A stretch of DNA of 8,789 nt, taken from assembly GCA_025997195.1 (NCBI GenBank), contig BNUG01000072.1:1-8789 (forward strand). The letters are read 5' to 3'. Positions 1-7,477 of the stretch are shown here, in pieces. Under the pieces are notes generated by a model. It was given only the letters and a program-made list of their open reading frames with translations, had not been told where the DNA came from and made no database searches. The position numbers and the translations under genes are program-made. Each line of letters begins with the position of its first letter. The first letter of the stretch is position 1. Origin of the DNA: Clostridia bacterium (lineage in GTDB: Bacteria; Bacillota; Clostridia; Peptostreptococcales; Anaerovoracaceae).

Positions 1-1034
1 GACGAGAATGCAGCGACAATCAATGATACGGCCATTACAACCAACGGGATTGCTACATGATACCGGCGTTCCAGTGTTTTGTCTGAATGCCATCCATTAA
101 TAAATCCAACGATCGCTCCAAATAGATATGGTATAACAGTGAGAAGTCTAATTGTCATTACGGAAAGACCATCTCCCATTTTTTGGAACGTTAAAGGCAA
201 CCACATCGTGACACCATACGCTGCCATAACACATGTAAAAGCTGCAATAGAACACCACCACATCAAGGGCATCTTAAGAACAGACCAGCGGTTTGTGCCT
301 TCCTTATTTCCGCTATTTTTGATTTTTTGTGTTTCCTCCTCTTCCTTCACATGTATAAGCCATTCTCTCTCTTCGTTCGAAAGAAATTTGGCACTCTTAA
401 CATTTGTAACCAAAACAATGGGAACTAATATTCCCAGAATAACAGCTGGTATCGCTTGAATAATAAACAGCCAACGCCATCCTGACAAGCCAAGCCAGTC
501 ATGTGAAAATGTTAAAATAATGCCACAAAGCGGACCCTGAATTATTCCGGTAACAACTGAGGTAACCGCTAATTTTGAGATATTTCTTGCCAAGTATGCC
601 TTTGGGAAAATATTTGTTATTAGAAGTACAACACAAGTATAGAATCCCGCTTCAATAACACCCAGCAGAAAACGCAAAATTAGTAATTGTGTTTCATTTT
701 GGGCAAAGGCCATCAACATACTATCCACACCCCATGCAATCAAAATAATCGCTAAATATTTTTTTGCGCCTAATTTTGCCATCACCAAGGAACTGGGCAA
801 AACAAAGATCGCATATCCAATAAAAAATATCCCTGTTATTAAGCCAAACATGGAAGCTGCAATTCCTAAATCCTCATTCATCGTTAAGCCAGCATATGAA
901 ATATTATTTCGATCTATCATACATATAAAATAGAGAATCAAAATAAACGGTATTGTCCGCGATGTTAGTTTGCTAATTACCTTTTTTTCATCAATCTGTA
1001 CAATTGTTTTTTCGTTCCCAATTCCTTCTGTCAT
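1..1034 (-). CDS. MFS transporter, anion:cation symporter type (3' end beyond window)
   Basis: Secondary transporter of the inner membrane, probably importing an organic or sugar acid together with cations. The reading frame is open for 344 codons from ATG at 1034 to the window edge. Family members are usually about 430 residues, so roughly 80-90 C-terminal residues are missing. Visible hallmarks are DRNNISYA at residues 41-48 at the end of TM1, RFLLGVIEAGF at 121-131, GWRWLFIIQAIPAVILG at 185-201, a charged cytoplasmic loop (about 215-250) between the two six-helix halves, and SDKTLERRYH at 317-326. These match the ACS family (TC 2.A.1.14), which includes hexuronate, galactonate, glucarate, tartrate and phthalate carriers. 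The start is supported by TTGGAGGTG seven bases upstream. It follows the CoA-transferase gene by 66 bases with no obvious terminator, so it is likely the last or a late gene of the operon. The substrate cannot be told from sequence. Confidence 0.9.
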   Translation of the reverse strand, partial: MTEGIGNEKTIVQIDEKKVISKLTSRTIPFILILYFICMIDRNNISYAGLTMNEDLGIAASMFGLITGIFFIGYAIFVLPSSLVMAKLGAKKYLAIILIAWGVDSMLMAFAQNETQLLILRFLLGVIEAGFYTCVVLLITNIFPKAYLARNISKLAVTSVVTGIIQGPLCGIILTFSHDWLGLSGWRWLFIIQAIPAVILGILVPIVLVTNVKSAKFLSNEEREWLIHVKEEEETQKIKNSGNKEGTNRWSVLKMPLMWWCSIAAFTCVMAAYGVTMWLPLTFQKMGDGLSVMTIRLLTVIPYLFGAIVGFINGWHSDKTLERRYHVAIPLVVMAVSLIVAAFS

Positions 1035-1100
1035 TTTATTTCACCTCCAAATTAAATTGAACTTGATTCAAATGTTTTTGTCTGACGCATTGATCGTGCA
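1035..1100 (-). other. Short intergenic gap between the CoA-transferase and transporter genes
   Basis: This gap is 66 bases and AT-rich. It holds the transporter's ribosome site and a weak TTGAA/TTCAA dyad. I see no promoter or terminator, so read-through is expected. Confidence 0.5.
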
Positions 1101-2408
1101 TTAGCCATCAGGAATGAATCCAAATTTCTTTGCTTGTTCAAACAATTCCGTTCTAAACTGAGGATGCGCGATGGAAATCAGACTTTGAGCCCGTTGTGAG
1201 ACCGTCTTCGATCTTAGAAAAGCAATCCCATACTCTGTTACTACATAATCAATATTGTTTCTTGATAACGATACGATAGAACCTGGCGCAAGATAAGGCG
1301 TAATCGTAGATATTGTTCCATTCTTAGCAGTGGAGTGCAGTGCAATTATGGATTTTCCGCCTTTCGAGTGAATGGCGCCTATAGCGGTGTCGCTTTGCCC
1401 ACCTGTCCCGCTATATTGTCGATGACCAAGGGATTCCGAACAAACTTGCCCTGTTAGATCTACCGCAAGACCCGTATTTATGGAAACCATACTATCATTT
1501 TGTGCAATTACATAAGGATCGTTTACATACCGACCCGGCATGATAGCGATCGCAGGATTATGGGAAAGAAACCGATAGAGCCGCTCATTTCCAAGTGCGA
1601 AAGTTCCAACAATTTTGTGCCTGTGCAAAGTTTTTCTTTTTCCCGTGACCACACCTTTTTCCACCAGATCTACAACACTATTGGTAATCATTTCAGTATG
1701 TATACCCAGATCTTTTTTTCCGATAAATGCCTGCGCAATTGCATCCGGAATAGAACCAATACCTAATTGGATCGTAGATCCGTCCTCTACTAATGTGGCA
1801 ACGTGTATTCCGATCTGCCTGTCTTCTTCTCCTAGCGGTGCGCTGTCTATTGTGGGAATGGGGCGATTACATTCAAAAACGGCATCTACATCGCTGATGT
1901 GAATCTCGTTATCTCCGAATAACACCGGCATGTCAGGAACAACTTCAAGGATCACTTTTTTTGCTTTATCGATATATTCCCGTTCCACCATGTTGCATAG
2001 GGATATACGGAAGAATCCCATTTCATCCATAGGGGGGACAGAACAAACATAGACATCCGGCACCTCGTTCTGTATTTCACGTCTGGCCGAATCGTGTAAG
2101 TTAGTCGGCATGTAATCTTTTCGCCCGATGTTTGCGGCTTTTCTGCCGGGTCCCATCAGAAAAAAAGAACTCACTTCAAATTTCGAGTGATAATTTTCGT
2201 TGATCACGAACTCATAGTCTAGCATTTCGATACTATGGGACACCCTTATCTTATGAATACGGGGAGCGATTGTATGCAATTCTTTTAAAAATGCGATGGG
2301 TTCAGCAGCTGCTGAGCTTGTCGAAAGATAGGAGCCATCTTTCACCAATTCATATGCATCCATTAAACTACATTTTCTTTTTTCGTATTCACGCTGATAC
2401 AGATTCAT
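1101..2408 (-). CDS. Acetyl-CoA hydrolase/transferase family CoA-transferase (4-hydroxybutyrate CoA-transferase-like)
   Basis: Moves CoA between an acyl-CoA and a free carboxylate, commonly acetate, through a glutamyl-CoA thioester in the cytoplasm. The 435-residue length is normal for the family. The second domain carries the clear signature: STIQLGIGSIPDAIA at 211-225, LGIHTEM at 234-240 whose Glu239 aligns with the catalytic glutamate of clostridial 4-hydroxybutyrate CoA-transferase (Glu238 in AbfT, from memory), YSGTGGQSD at 332-340 for CoA binding, and VVTEYGIAFLR at 389-399. AAGGAGGAGG lies eight bases before the ATG. It starts 31 bases after the oxidoreductase gamma gene. In context it probably takes the acyl-CoA made by the oxidoreductase and releases the acid while forming acetyl-CoA. 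Butyryl-CoA:acetate and succinyl-CoA:acetate transferases are close relatives, so the acyl specificity is open. Confidence 0.88.
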   Translation of the reverse strand: MNLYQREYEKRKCSLMDAYELVKDGSYLSTSSAAAEPIAFLKELHTIAPRIHKIRVSHSIEMLDYEFVINENYHSKFEVSSFFLMGPGRKAANIGRKDYMPTNLHDSARREIQNEVPDVYVCSVPPMDEMGFFRISLCNMVEREYIDKAKKVILEVVPDMPVLFGDNEIHISDVDAVFECNRPIPTIDSAPLGEEDRQIGIHVATLVEDGSTIQLGIGSIPDAIAQAFIGKKDLGIHTEMITNSVVDLVEKGVVTGKRKTLHRHKIVGTFALGNERLYRFLSHNPAIAIMPGRYVNDPYVIAQNDSMVSINTGLAVDLTGQVCSESLGHRQYSGTGGQSDTAIGAIHSKGGKSIIALHSTAKNGTISTITPYLAPGSIVSLSRNNIDYVVTEYGIAFLRSKTVSQRAQSLISIAHPQFRTELFEQAKKFGFIPDG

Positions 2409-2439
2409 GGATTACCTCCTCCTTGGAAAATTTTTCATA

Positions 2440-2988
2440 TTAACATTGTGAAGCAATAGCAATTTGAACTCCGGCGTCAAAAGCTGCACGATTCATGGGA
2501 ACCAATTCAGGTTTTTTTCCCAACTTAGTCAAGGCAATTGCTTTCACTTTTTCAATGGGCACAGTTTTCGCGATCGCCATATATGCTGCGAAAATAATAA
2601 TGTTCGCTATTTTTTTGCTCCCAATTTGATAAGCGAGGCGATCAGCATCAACCTCAATAATTTTTATGTCCTTTCGCTCAACGGAATGGATATCAACAAG
2701 CGAGCTATTCGTAATCAGTACGCCGCCTTGCTTAATTCGACCAAGGAACTTTTCAAGTGATGGCTGATTCATTACACAGAGAACATCTAGTTCCTCAGAT
2801 ACCGGAGATCCGATTGGTTTGTCCGATTGGATTACTGTGCAACTAGCCGTTCCCCCTCGCTGTTCAGGCCCATAGAACGGGAGGAATGTGACATTTATTC
2901 CTTCTTCAAAGACACACTCTCCAATCAATTTTCCAATCATCATTATCCCTTGCCCGCCAAAGCCGGCCACTAAAAGGCTTGTCCTCAT
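2440..2988 (-). CDS. 2-oxoacid:ferredoxin oxidoreductase, gamma subunit
   Basis: Gamma subunit (182 residues, typical length) of a cytoplasmic CoA-dependent 2-oxoacid:ferredoxin oxidoreductase. It corresponds to the domain III part of pyruvate:ferredoxin oxidoreductase that helps bind CoA. The diagnostic motifs are GFGGQG at residues 9-14 and the YGPEQRGGTA stretch at 39-48, followed by LDVLCVMNQPSL. The ATG overlaps the beta-subunit stop as ATGA, with GAGGAGGAG upstream, which points to translational coupling. The same four-gene order is seen in KOR/VOR-type enzymes of anaerobes. The subunit itself does not decide the substrate. Confidence 0.93.
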   Translation of the reverse strand: MRTSLLVAGFGGQGIMMIGKLIGECVFEEGINVTFLPFYGPEQRGGTASCTVIQSDKPIGSPVSEELDVLCVMNQPSLEKFLGRIKQGGVLITNSSLVDIHSVERKDIKIIEVDADRLAYQIGSKKIANIIIFAAYMAIAKTVPIEKVKAIALTKLGKKPELVPMNRAAFDAGVQIAIASQC

Positions 2989-3734
2989 GATTGCTCCTCC
3001 TCTCTATCTTTGAACACTCCAAGCGGAAATTCTGCCAAGGTATTATCATTGATATAACTCAAGGTATCGATTGGAGACATGCCCCAAGTAGTAGGGCAAT
3101 TTGACAATATTTCCACAAGAGAAAATCCCTTTCCATCTAGTTGATTTTGGAAAGCTTTACGTATCCCCTCTTTTGCCTTATTGATATAGGCAGGAGTATT
3201 GACTGCAAACCGTGCCACATAGACCGGACTGGTGAGTTGCGCGATAAGCTCCGCCATCTTCATGGGAAACCCATCTGTGTCTGGATTCCTTCCACCTGGG
3301 GTTGTGGTTGTTTTTTGTCCCACTAAGGTAGTGGGTGCCATTTGTCCTCCAGTCATTCCGTAAATACTGTTATTAATAAAAAGTACGGTATAATTTTCGC
3401 CTCGATTGGCTGCATGCATGATCTCTGAGAGCCCAATGGAGGCCAAATCTCCATCGCCTTGATATGTAAACACTACGCTGTCAGGGGAAACACGTTTGAC
3501 ACCGGTAGCTACAGCCGGTGCTCTGCCGTGGGCAGAAATGACCATATCTAGATTCCAGTACAATGCTCCTAAAGTACCGCAGCCCACAGGTAGCACACAG
3601 ACCGTCCTTTCGCCAATCCCCAGTTCGTCAATGACCTGCGCCGTAATTTTGGTAATCGTACTGTGCATACATCCAGGACAGTATCCACTCACGCTTTTAT
3701 TCAACGCATTTGGTCTTGTGTAGATTTTTTCCAT
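2985..3734 (-). CDS. 2-oxoacid:ferredoxin oxidoreductase, beta subunit (TPP-binding, VOR-like)
   Basis: Thiamine-diphosphate-binding beta subunit, catalysing oxidative decarboxylation of a 2-oxo acid with CoA and ferredoxin. Numbered from the ATG at 3734 (249 residues), it has CPGC at 20-23, GCGTLGALYW near 51-60, the TPP/Mg motif GDGD at 93-96 and NNSIYGMTGGQ at 121-131, then MAPTTLVGQKTTTTPGGR. This stretch and the C-terminal SLVEILSNCPTTWG resemble 2-oxoisovalerate (VOR) and 2-oxoglutarate (KOR) oxidoreductases more than pyruvate enzymes. An upstream in-frame GTG at 3740 overlaps the alpha stop, but it lies almost inside the ribosome site AAGGAGGG (3748-3741). The ATG at 3734 has a proper seven-base spacing and is preferred. 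The substrate assignment to branched-chain oxo acids is a family-level inference. Confidence 0.93.
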   Translation of the reverse strand: MEKIYTRPNALNKSVSGYCPGCMHSTITKITAQVIDELGIGERTVCVLPVGCGTLGALYWNLDMVISAHGRAPAVATGVKRVSPDSVVFTYQGDGDLASIGLSEIMHAANRGENYTVLFINNSIYGMTGGQMAPTTLVGQKTTTTPGGRNPDTDGFPMKMAELIAQLTSPVYVARFAVNTPAYINKAKEGIRKAFQNQLDGKGFSLVEILSNCPTTWGMSPIDTLSYINDNTLAEFPLGVFKDREEEQS

Positions 3735-3736
3735 TT

Positions 3737-4798
3737 TCACCCCTCCTTAACCAATGCTTCGGTCTTTTGAATAATGTCACTGGTGCGAATAATATTTCCG
3801 CCAGATGAGAGCACCGTTTCAATTGGAATTTTCCCCTCAACACCCATCTTTACGTCCTCAATCATCTGCGCAGGAATAGCCATTTCAACATCGATGATGT
3901 ATTTCACGCGCGTATCATCCAAGTTTTTAAAAGCGTTGTAGGGGAAAGGACTTATCGTGATAGGGCGAATTAATCCTGCTTTTATTCCTCTGTCGCGAAG
4001 CTCATCAACTGCGGATTTACAAATTCGTCCTGATGTGCCATACGCCGCAAAGACATATTCCGCATCCTCGGTATGGTACGCTTCAACCATTACATCTTCT
4101 CTGGTCCAACGCTCATACAATTTAGCAGCTGACTCGTTTATTTCCTGTTGTTCGGCTTCGGTGGCCCCACCACTCTTGATGAGATTTATGTGACCTCTTT
4201 TCCCATAGCCAATCGCTGCCCAATCCGGCGTCTCTGGGATTTCTTTAAAATCTGGTAATGTGACCGGTTCCATGATTGCACCTATAAATCCATCCGGAGC
4301 CAAAATTACCGGGTTATGATCTCGCACTGCATACTCAAATGCCAAATAAGTAAGATCCACCGCCTCTTGCAACGTACCCGGAACAAAAGTGATTGTGCGA
4401 AAACCGCCATGACCAGAAGCCTTTGATGCTTGAAAATAGTCATTTTGCGCCGGCTGTATGGTTCCCATACCCGGGCCGGCACGCATTACATTTACAATAA
4501 GTGACGGCAGTCTAGCCCCGGCAAGATGGGAAATGCCCTCTGATTTTAGACTAATTCCCGGACTGGATGATGACGTCATAGCCAACGTACCTGCTGCCGC
4601 AGCACCATAGACCATGTTCACCGAAGCAACCTCACTCTCCCCTTGCACAAACGTTCCGCCTACCCTGGGTAATGCTCTTGACATATACTCAGGCATTTCA
4701 TTCTGCGGTGTAATCGGATAACCGGCAAAAAATCGGCAACCTGCTCGTATTGCAGTTTCCGCAATAGCTTCACACCCTTTCATGAATATTTGTTCCAT
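3737..4798 (-). CDS. 2-oxoacid:ferredoxin oxidoreductase, alpha subunit (VorB-like)
   Basis: Alpha subunit, which contributes the pyrimidine-binding domain of the TPP site and the transketolase C-terminal-like domain. From the ATG at 4798 it has 353 residues, normal for VOR/KOR alpha subunits. Motifs: MKGCEAIAETAIRAGC at 6-21, GYPITPQNE at 26-34, the ESEVAS segment at 54-59 with the TPP-activating glutamate, and MTSSSSPGISLKSEGIS at 74-90, then GPGMGTIQPAQ. Two earlier in-frame starts exist: TTG at 4825, inside the ferredoxin gene, and ATG at 4807, only one base after the ribosome site. AGAGGAGG (4816-4809) is ten bases from ATG 4798, and that start gives the usual family N-terminus. The gene ends by overlapping the region just before beta. 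Confidence 0.93.
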   Translation of the reverse strand: MEQIFMKGCEAIAETAIRAGCRFFAGYPITPQNEMPEYMSRALPRVGGTFVQGESEVASVNMVYGAAAAGTLAMTSSSSPGISLKSEGISHLAGARLPSLIVNVMRAGPGMGTIQPAQNDYFQASKASGHGGFRTITFVPGTLQEAVDLTYLAFEYAVRDHNPVILAPDGFIGAIMEPVTLPDFKEIPETPDWAAIGYGKRGHINLIKSGGATEAEQQEINESAAKLYERWTREDVMVEAYHTEDAEYVFAAYGTSGRICKSAVDELRDRGIKAGLIRPITISPFPYNAFKNLDDTRVKYIIDVEMAIPAQMIEDVKMGVEGKIPIETVLSSGGNIIRTSDIIQKTEALVKEG

Positions 4799-4808
4799 TG
4801 AATGCATT

Positions 4809-4816
4809 CCTCCTCT
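4809..4816 (-). promoter_or_regulatory. Ribosome binding site that sets the alpha-subunit start
   Basis: AGAGGAGG overlaps the last base of the ferredoxin-type gene's stop codon. It is ten bases before ATG 4798 and only one base before ATG 4807, favouring the former. Confidence 0.7.
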
Positions 4817-5019
4817 TATTTCCAAATTTCAATTACCGCATCAGGACACATCGCGGCGCACATTTTACAGCCGATACACTCTTCGGGATTATCGGACTGA
4901 GCATACCTGTAACCTTTCTTATTAATATGCTCCCCAATACTCAGCACTTGCTTCGGACAAACTTTCACACAAAATCCGCAGCTTTTACACGCTTCTACGT
5001 TGAATTCTAAATTCACCAT
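4816..5019 (-). CDS. 2x[4Fe-4S] ferredoxin-type subunit of the oxidoreductase (delta)
   Basis: A 67-residue cytoplasmic electron-transfer protein with two complete CxxCxxCxxxCP motifs. The cysteines are at 11, 14, 17, 21 and at 48, 51, 54, 58, enough for two [4Fe-4S] clusters. It sits directly before the alpha subunit gene, with the alpha ribosome site overlapping its stop codon. This is the standard arrangement for the delta subunit of four-subunit VOR/KOR enzymes, which passes electrons from the TPP intermediate to free ferredoxin. A ribosome site, AAGGAGGAG, lies just upstream. A free ferredoxin is a less likely alternative. Confidence 0.93.
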   Translation of the reverse strand: MVNLEFNVEACKSCGFCVKVCPKQVLSIGEHINKKGYRYAQSDNPEECIGCKMCAAMCPDAVIEIWK

Positions 5020-5031
5020 TTCCGCTCCTCC

Positions 5032-5715
5032 TTATCCTTGATATAGTTGCTTTACAAAAAGTCTAATAGACAATACCGGACACGATACTTTCGATTGAAT
5101 CAGCTGTAAGGCACTGCTTTCTGTTGCCAGTGCAGCAACCTGTAATCCGTTCTTCTTGAGCAATTCTGATAACCAGTTGTGAGCTTGCAGGATAAGAAAC
5201 GGTGAAGTTCTTTCTCCAAGGCAAGGATTGCTCAGAATCCGCACCCGTTCCATAGGAATTTTGCTTGCATTCAAAATTGACTTCATGCTGTCGTAAATAT
5301 CATCCCAAGTGCCCGAGAATGGCCGAAACGGATTTAACACATAGAAAGCGCAGGTGCTGTGTTCTGCAAGTCCTGCTGCGTACTGCCCGATCATCTTCGC
5401 ACCTACCACATTTCCGCCTACATCAAAGACACAAGTAGATTTAGTATCACTCAATGAACTTGAAATGCCAGCGGGAACCACAGGCGCATCCATATAATCG
5501 ACGGTGTCAAGGAACAGAACTCCTTCCGACAAGAGGTGCAATCTGAGATCACGCGAGCGAAACATACCTTTCGTCTGATCCATATCAAAGAAACAGATTT
5601 GTTTGTTTGCTTCACTGGCTGCTAATTGGATCGCTGTATTCACGGACAACTCGGTCTTCCCGCTCCCTGATCCGCCGATAAATATGTAGTTATGATAGCG
5701 TTCCAAAATAAACAC
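5032..5715 (-). CDS. P-loop ATPase of unknown function, probably MinD/ParA-like (SIMIBI)
   Basis: A 227-residue soluble protein without signal peptide or membrane segment. It has a Walker A loop GGSGSGKT at residues 14-21, a second block FFDMDQTKGMFRSRD at 42-56 where MinD/ParA proteins carry their switch aspartate, a Walker-B-like hydrophobic strand CVFDVGGN at 95-102, and VLNPFRPF at 126-133 followed by a guanine/adenine-loop-like LSNPCLGERT at 161-170. The fold therefore looks like the SIMIBI class, although the deviant KGGxGK lysine is absent. The start is GTG: GAGGAG (5728-5723) is seven bases upstream and a TGA lies two codons before it, so no other start fits. It begins 19 bases after the dehydratase gene and ends just before the ferredoxin-type gene, so it is surely co-transcribed. 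A role in cofactor or cluster insertion for the neighbouring enzymes is only a guess. I do not recognise a named family. Confidence 0.85.
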   Translation of the reverse strand: MFILERYHNYIFIGGSGSGKTELSVNTAIQLAASEANKQICFFDMDQTKGMFRSRDLRLHLLSEGVLFLDTVDYMDAPVVPAGISSSLSDTKSTCVFDVGGNVVGAKMIGQYAAGLAEHSTCAFYVLNPFRPFSGTWDDIYDSMKSILNASKIPMERVRILSNPCLGERTSPFLILQAHNWLSELLKKNGLQVAALATESSALQLIQSKVSCPVLSIRLFVKQLYQG

Positions 5716-5722
5716 AGCTCAT

Positions 5723-5728
5723 CTCCTC
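5723..5728 (-). promoter_or_regulatory. Ribosome binding site for the GTG-started P-loop ATPase
   Basis: GAGGAG is seven bases before GTG 5715. An ATG at 5722 directly after it is in another frame, and the GTG frame has TGA just upstream, so the GTG is the only workable start. Confidence 0.75.
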
Positions 5729-5734
5729 GATGCC

Positions 5735-7402
5735 CTAACCTCTTATATTTGTGACAGCACCTTTTGCGACAGACCCAACAAGCTTGGCATATCTTTCAAG
5801 ATATCCTCCTGTCACCCTCGGCGGAGGGCAGACCCAGGCTTTGCGCCGCGCATTCAGCTCTTCAGCATCAATCAGAACATTCAATTTCCTGTTTGGAATA
5901 TCGTATTCAATCAAATCGCCGTCCTGCACAAGCGCAATGTTCCCTCCGACTGCGGCTTCCGGTGAAATGTGCCCAATTGAAGCTCCTTTGGTAGCACCAG
6001 AGAAACGCCCATCAGTAATCAGGGCGACATCTTTACCTAGACCCAAACCGTCCAATAGCGAGGTGACCATAAGCATTTCCTGCATTCCAGGACCGCCTTT
6101 CGGACCTTCGTAGCGGATAACAACGATATCTCCTTTGTTGATCGTTTCGTTCTGAACAGCGAGCGATGCTTCTTCTTCGCTATTGAAGACTCTTGCCTTC
6201 CCTGAAAATTGATATATGCTTGGATCGACGCCGGCAGTCTTTATGATGCATCCTTCTTCGGCAAGATTTCCGTATAATACGGCTAGGCCGCCATCTTTTA
6301 TGTAGGGATCCTCCAAAGAACGCACAACATCGTTCGTCTCAAATACTGTATATTCTGCGTTTTCAGCGATTGTTTTTCCTGTGACTGATTTTTCACCTCC
6401 CTCGATCAGCCCAGCGTCATTAGCAAGTTTTATCAAACAATTCATGCCGCCCATCTCGTCAAGATCCTGAATAAAAAATGAACCCGATGGTGAAAAATGA
6501 CAGATGTTTGGCGTTATCTTACTTAACCGATCAAAATCGTTTAATGAAATGTCTAAACCGAGTTCATATGCGATGGCAGGTAGATGAAGTGCTGTATTGG
6601 TTGAACAACCGATCAGCAGATCTATGGTAATCGCGTTTATTAGAGACTGTTTCGTGATAATATCCGATGGCTTAATATCCGCTTTGCAAAGCTCTACGAT
6701 TCTTTCTCCGGAATCTTTTGCCAAACGAAGACGAGCCGGGTCAGGCGCCGGAATCGTACCATTCCCGGGAAGGGCTAATCCCAAAACCTCCGACATGCAT
6801 CCCATTGAGTTTGCGGTGAACATACCGGCACAGCTTCCACAGCTCGGAACAGACGCTTCTTCCATTCTTGAAAGCTCTGCGTCATCTATCAATCCCTGGA
6901 CTCGCTTTCCAAGTCCTGTTCCCAAATTCGATGACGAGATCCTCTGACCTTCCCAAGTACCGGCCAGGCTTGGACCACCGTTTACGACTATCGTCGGGAT
7001 ATTCATCCTGCATGCCGCCATGATCATACCCGGTGTTATTTTGTCACATCCTGTGACTAGGACCAGCGCATCCAATGAATTTGCGCGAACCATGAGTTCA
7101 ACCGAGTCAGCTATGATTTCCCTGCTTGGCAGAGAAGCCTTCATTCCTTCAGTTCCCAAACAAATACCATCGCAAATTGCGATAGTTCCGAACACCTCCG
7201 GCATACCGCCACCAGCCCAAATTCCTGCAGAAACCGATTCAACAATTTGATTCAGGTGTGAATGACCAGGAAAAAAGCTGCTGTATGGATTTGCAATACC
7301 GATATGTGGCTTCGCTATATCTTTTTCTCGAAAACCCGCACCTTTGAAAAATGCTCTTGCGCTGACGCGCATTACTCCTTTTTTTACAACATCACTTCTC
7401 AT
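5735..7402 (-). CDS. IlvD/Edd-family dehydratase (dihydroxy-acid or sugar-acid dehydratase)
   Basis: Fe-S and Mg-dependent dehydratase converting a 2,3-dihydroxy acid to a 2-oxo acid. From the ATG at 7402 it has 555 residues, the usual length. Visible motifs (this numbering): [10 protein letters not shown] at 41-50, ICDGICLG at 76-83, [10 protein letters not shown] at 117-126, [14 protein letters not shown] at 188-201, [13 protein letters not shown] at 266-278, [10 protein letters not shown] at 431-440 and the catalytic [22 protein letters not shown] region with Ser468. Cluster ligands are probably Cys119 and Cys191 (or Cys188). The usual first ligand in the TPCNxH motif is Gly here, as in clostridial IlvD proteins with PGHxH, where Cys77 may substitute. 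A TTG at 7420 is an artefactual longer start, since AAAGGAG (7417-7411) lies after it and eight bases before the ATG. It is the first gene after the sigma-54 promoter. With no other ilv genes nearby, and a transporter and oxidoreductase in the same operon, a catabolic role is more likely than valine synthesis. The exact substrate is unknown. Confidence 0.92.
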   Translation of the reverse strand: MRSDVVKKGVMRVSARAFFKGAGFREKDIAKPHIGIANPYSSFFPGHSHLNQIVESVSAGIWAGGGMPEVFGTIAICDGICLGTEGMKASLPSREIIADSVELMVRANSLDALVLVTGCDKITPGMIMAACRMNIPTIVVNGGPSLAGTWEGQRISSSNLGTGLGKRVQGLIDDAELSRMEEASVPSCGSCAGMFTANSMGCMSEVLGLALPGNGTIPAPDPARLRLAKDSGERIVELCKADIKPSDIITKQSLINAITIDLLIGCSTNTALHLPAIAYELGLDISLNDFDRLSKITPNICHFSPSGSFFIQDLDEMGGMNCLIKLANDAGLIEGGEKSVTGKTIAENAEYTVFETNDVVRSLEDPYIKDGGLAVLYGNLAEEGCIIKTAGVDPSIYQFSGKARVFNSEEEASLAVQNETINKGDIVVIRYEGPKGGPGMQEMLMVTSLLDGLGLGKDVALITDGRFSGATKGASIGHISPEAAVGGNIALVQDGDLIEYDIPNRKLNVLIDAEELNARRKAWVCPPPRVTGGYLERYAKLVGSVAKGAVTNIRG

Positions 7403-7410
7403 CTTCCATT

Positions 7411-7417
7411 CTCCTTT
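7411..7417 (-). promoter_or_regulatory. Ribosome binding site that sets the dehydratase start
   Basis: AAAGGAG lies eight bases before ATG 7402. It falls downstream of the in-frame TTG at 7420, which shows the longer reading frame is not the real one. Confidence 0.8.
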
Positions 7418-7454
7418 CAAGAATTGATCAGCAGAATCTCTCTAAATATACATG

Positions 7455-7470
7455 CGCAAGAACCATGCCA
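7455..7470 (-). promoter_or_regulatory. Sigma-54 (-24/-12) promoter of the operon
   Basis: On the minus strand the sequence reads TGGCATG-GTTC-TTGCG, a near-perfect match to the sigma-54 consensus TGGCAYR-N4-TTGCW. The invariant GG (7469-7468) and GC (7457-7456) are separated by exactly ten bases. With GC at -12 the transcript should begin near 7444, giving a leader of about 42 bases before ATG 7402. The gene immediately upstream encodes a sigma-54 activator, which makes the call strong. Confidence 0.92.
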
Positions 7471-7477
7471 AAACGAC

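Noticed and set aside
79..459. Plus-strand open frame of 126 codons
   Set aside because: It is antisense to the clearly coding MFS transporter, with no ribosome site and no recognisable protein.
4799..4825. Upstream TTG or ATG starts for the alpha subunit
   Set aside because: TTG 4825 lies within the ferredoxin gene and has no ribosome site. ATG 4807 is one base from the ribosome site. ATG 4798 has workable spacing and fits the family.
5751..6113. Plus-strand open frame inside the dehydratase gene
   Set aside because: Low-complexity Ser/Pro-rich translation typical of the antisense of a coding gene. The minus-strand dehydratase explains the region.
7403..7420. Upstream TTG start for the dehydratase
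   Set aside because: The ribosome site lies downstream of it, and ATG 7402 gives the normal family N-terminus.
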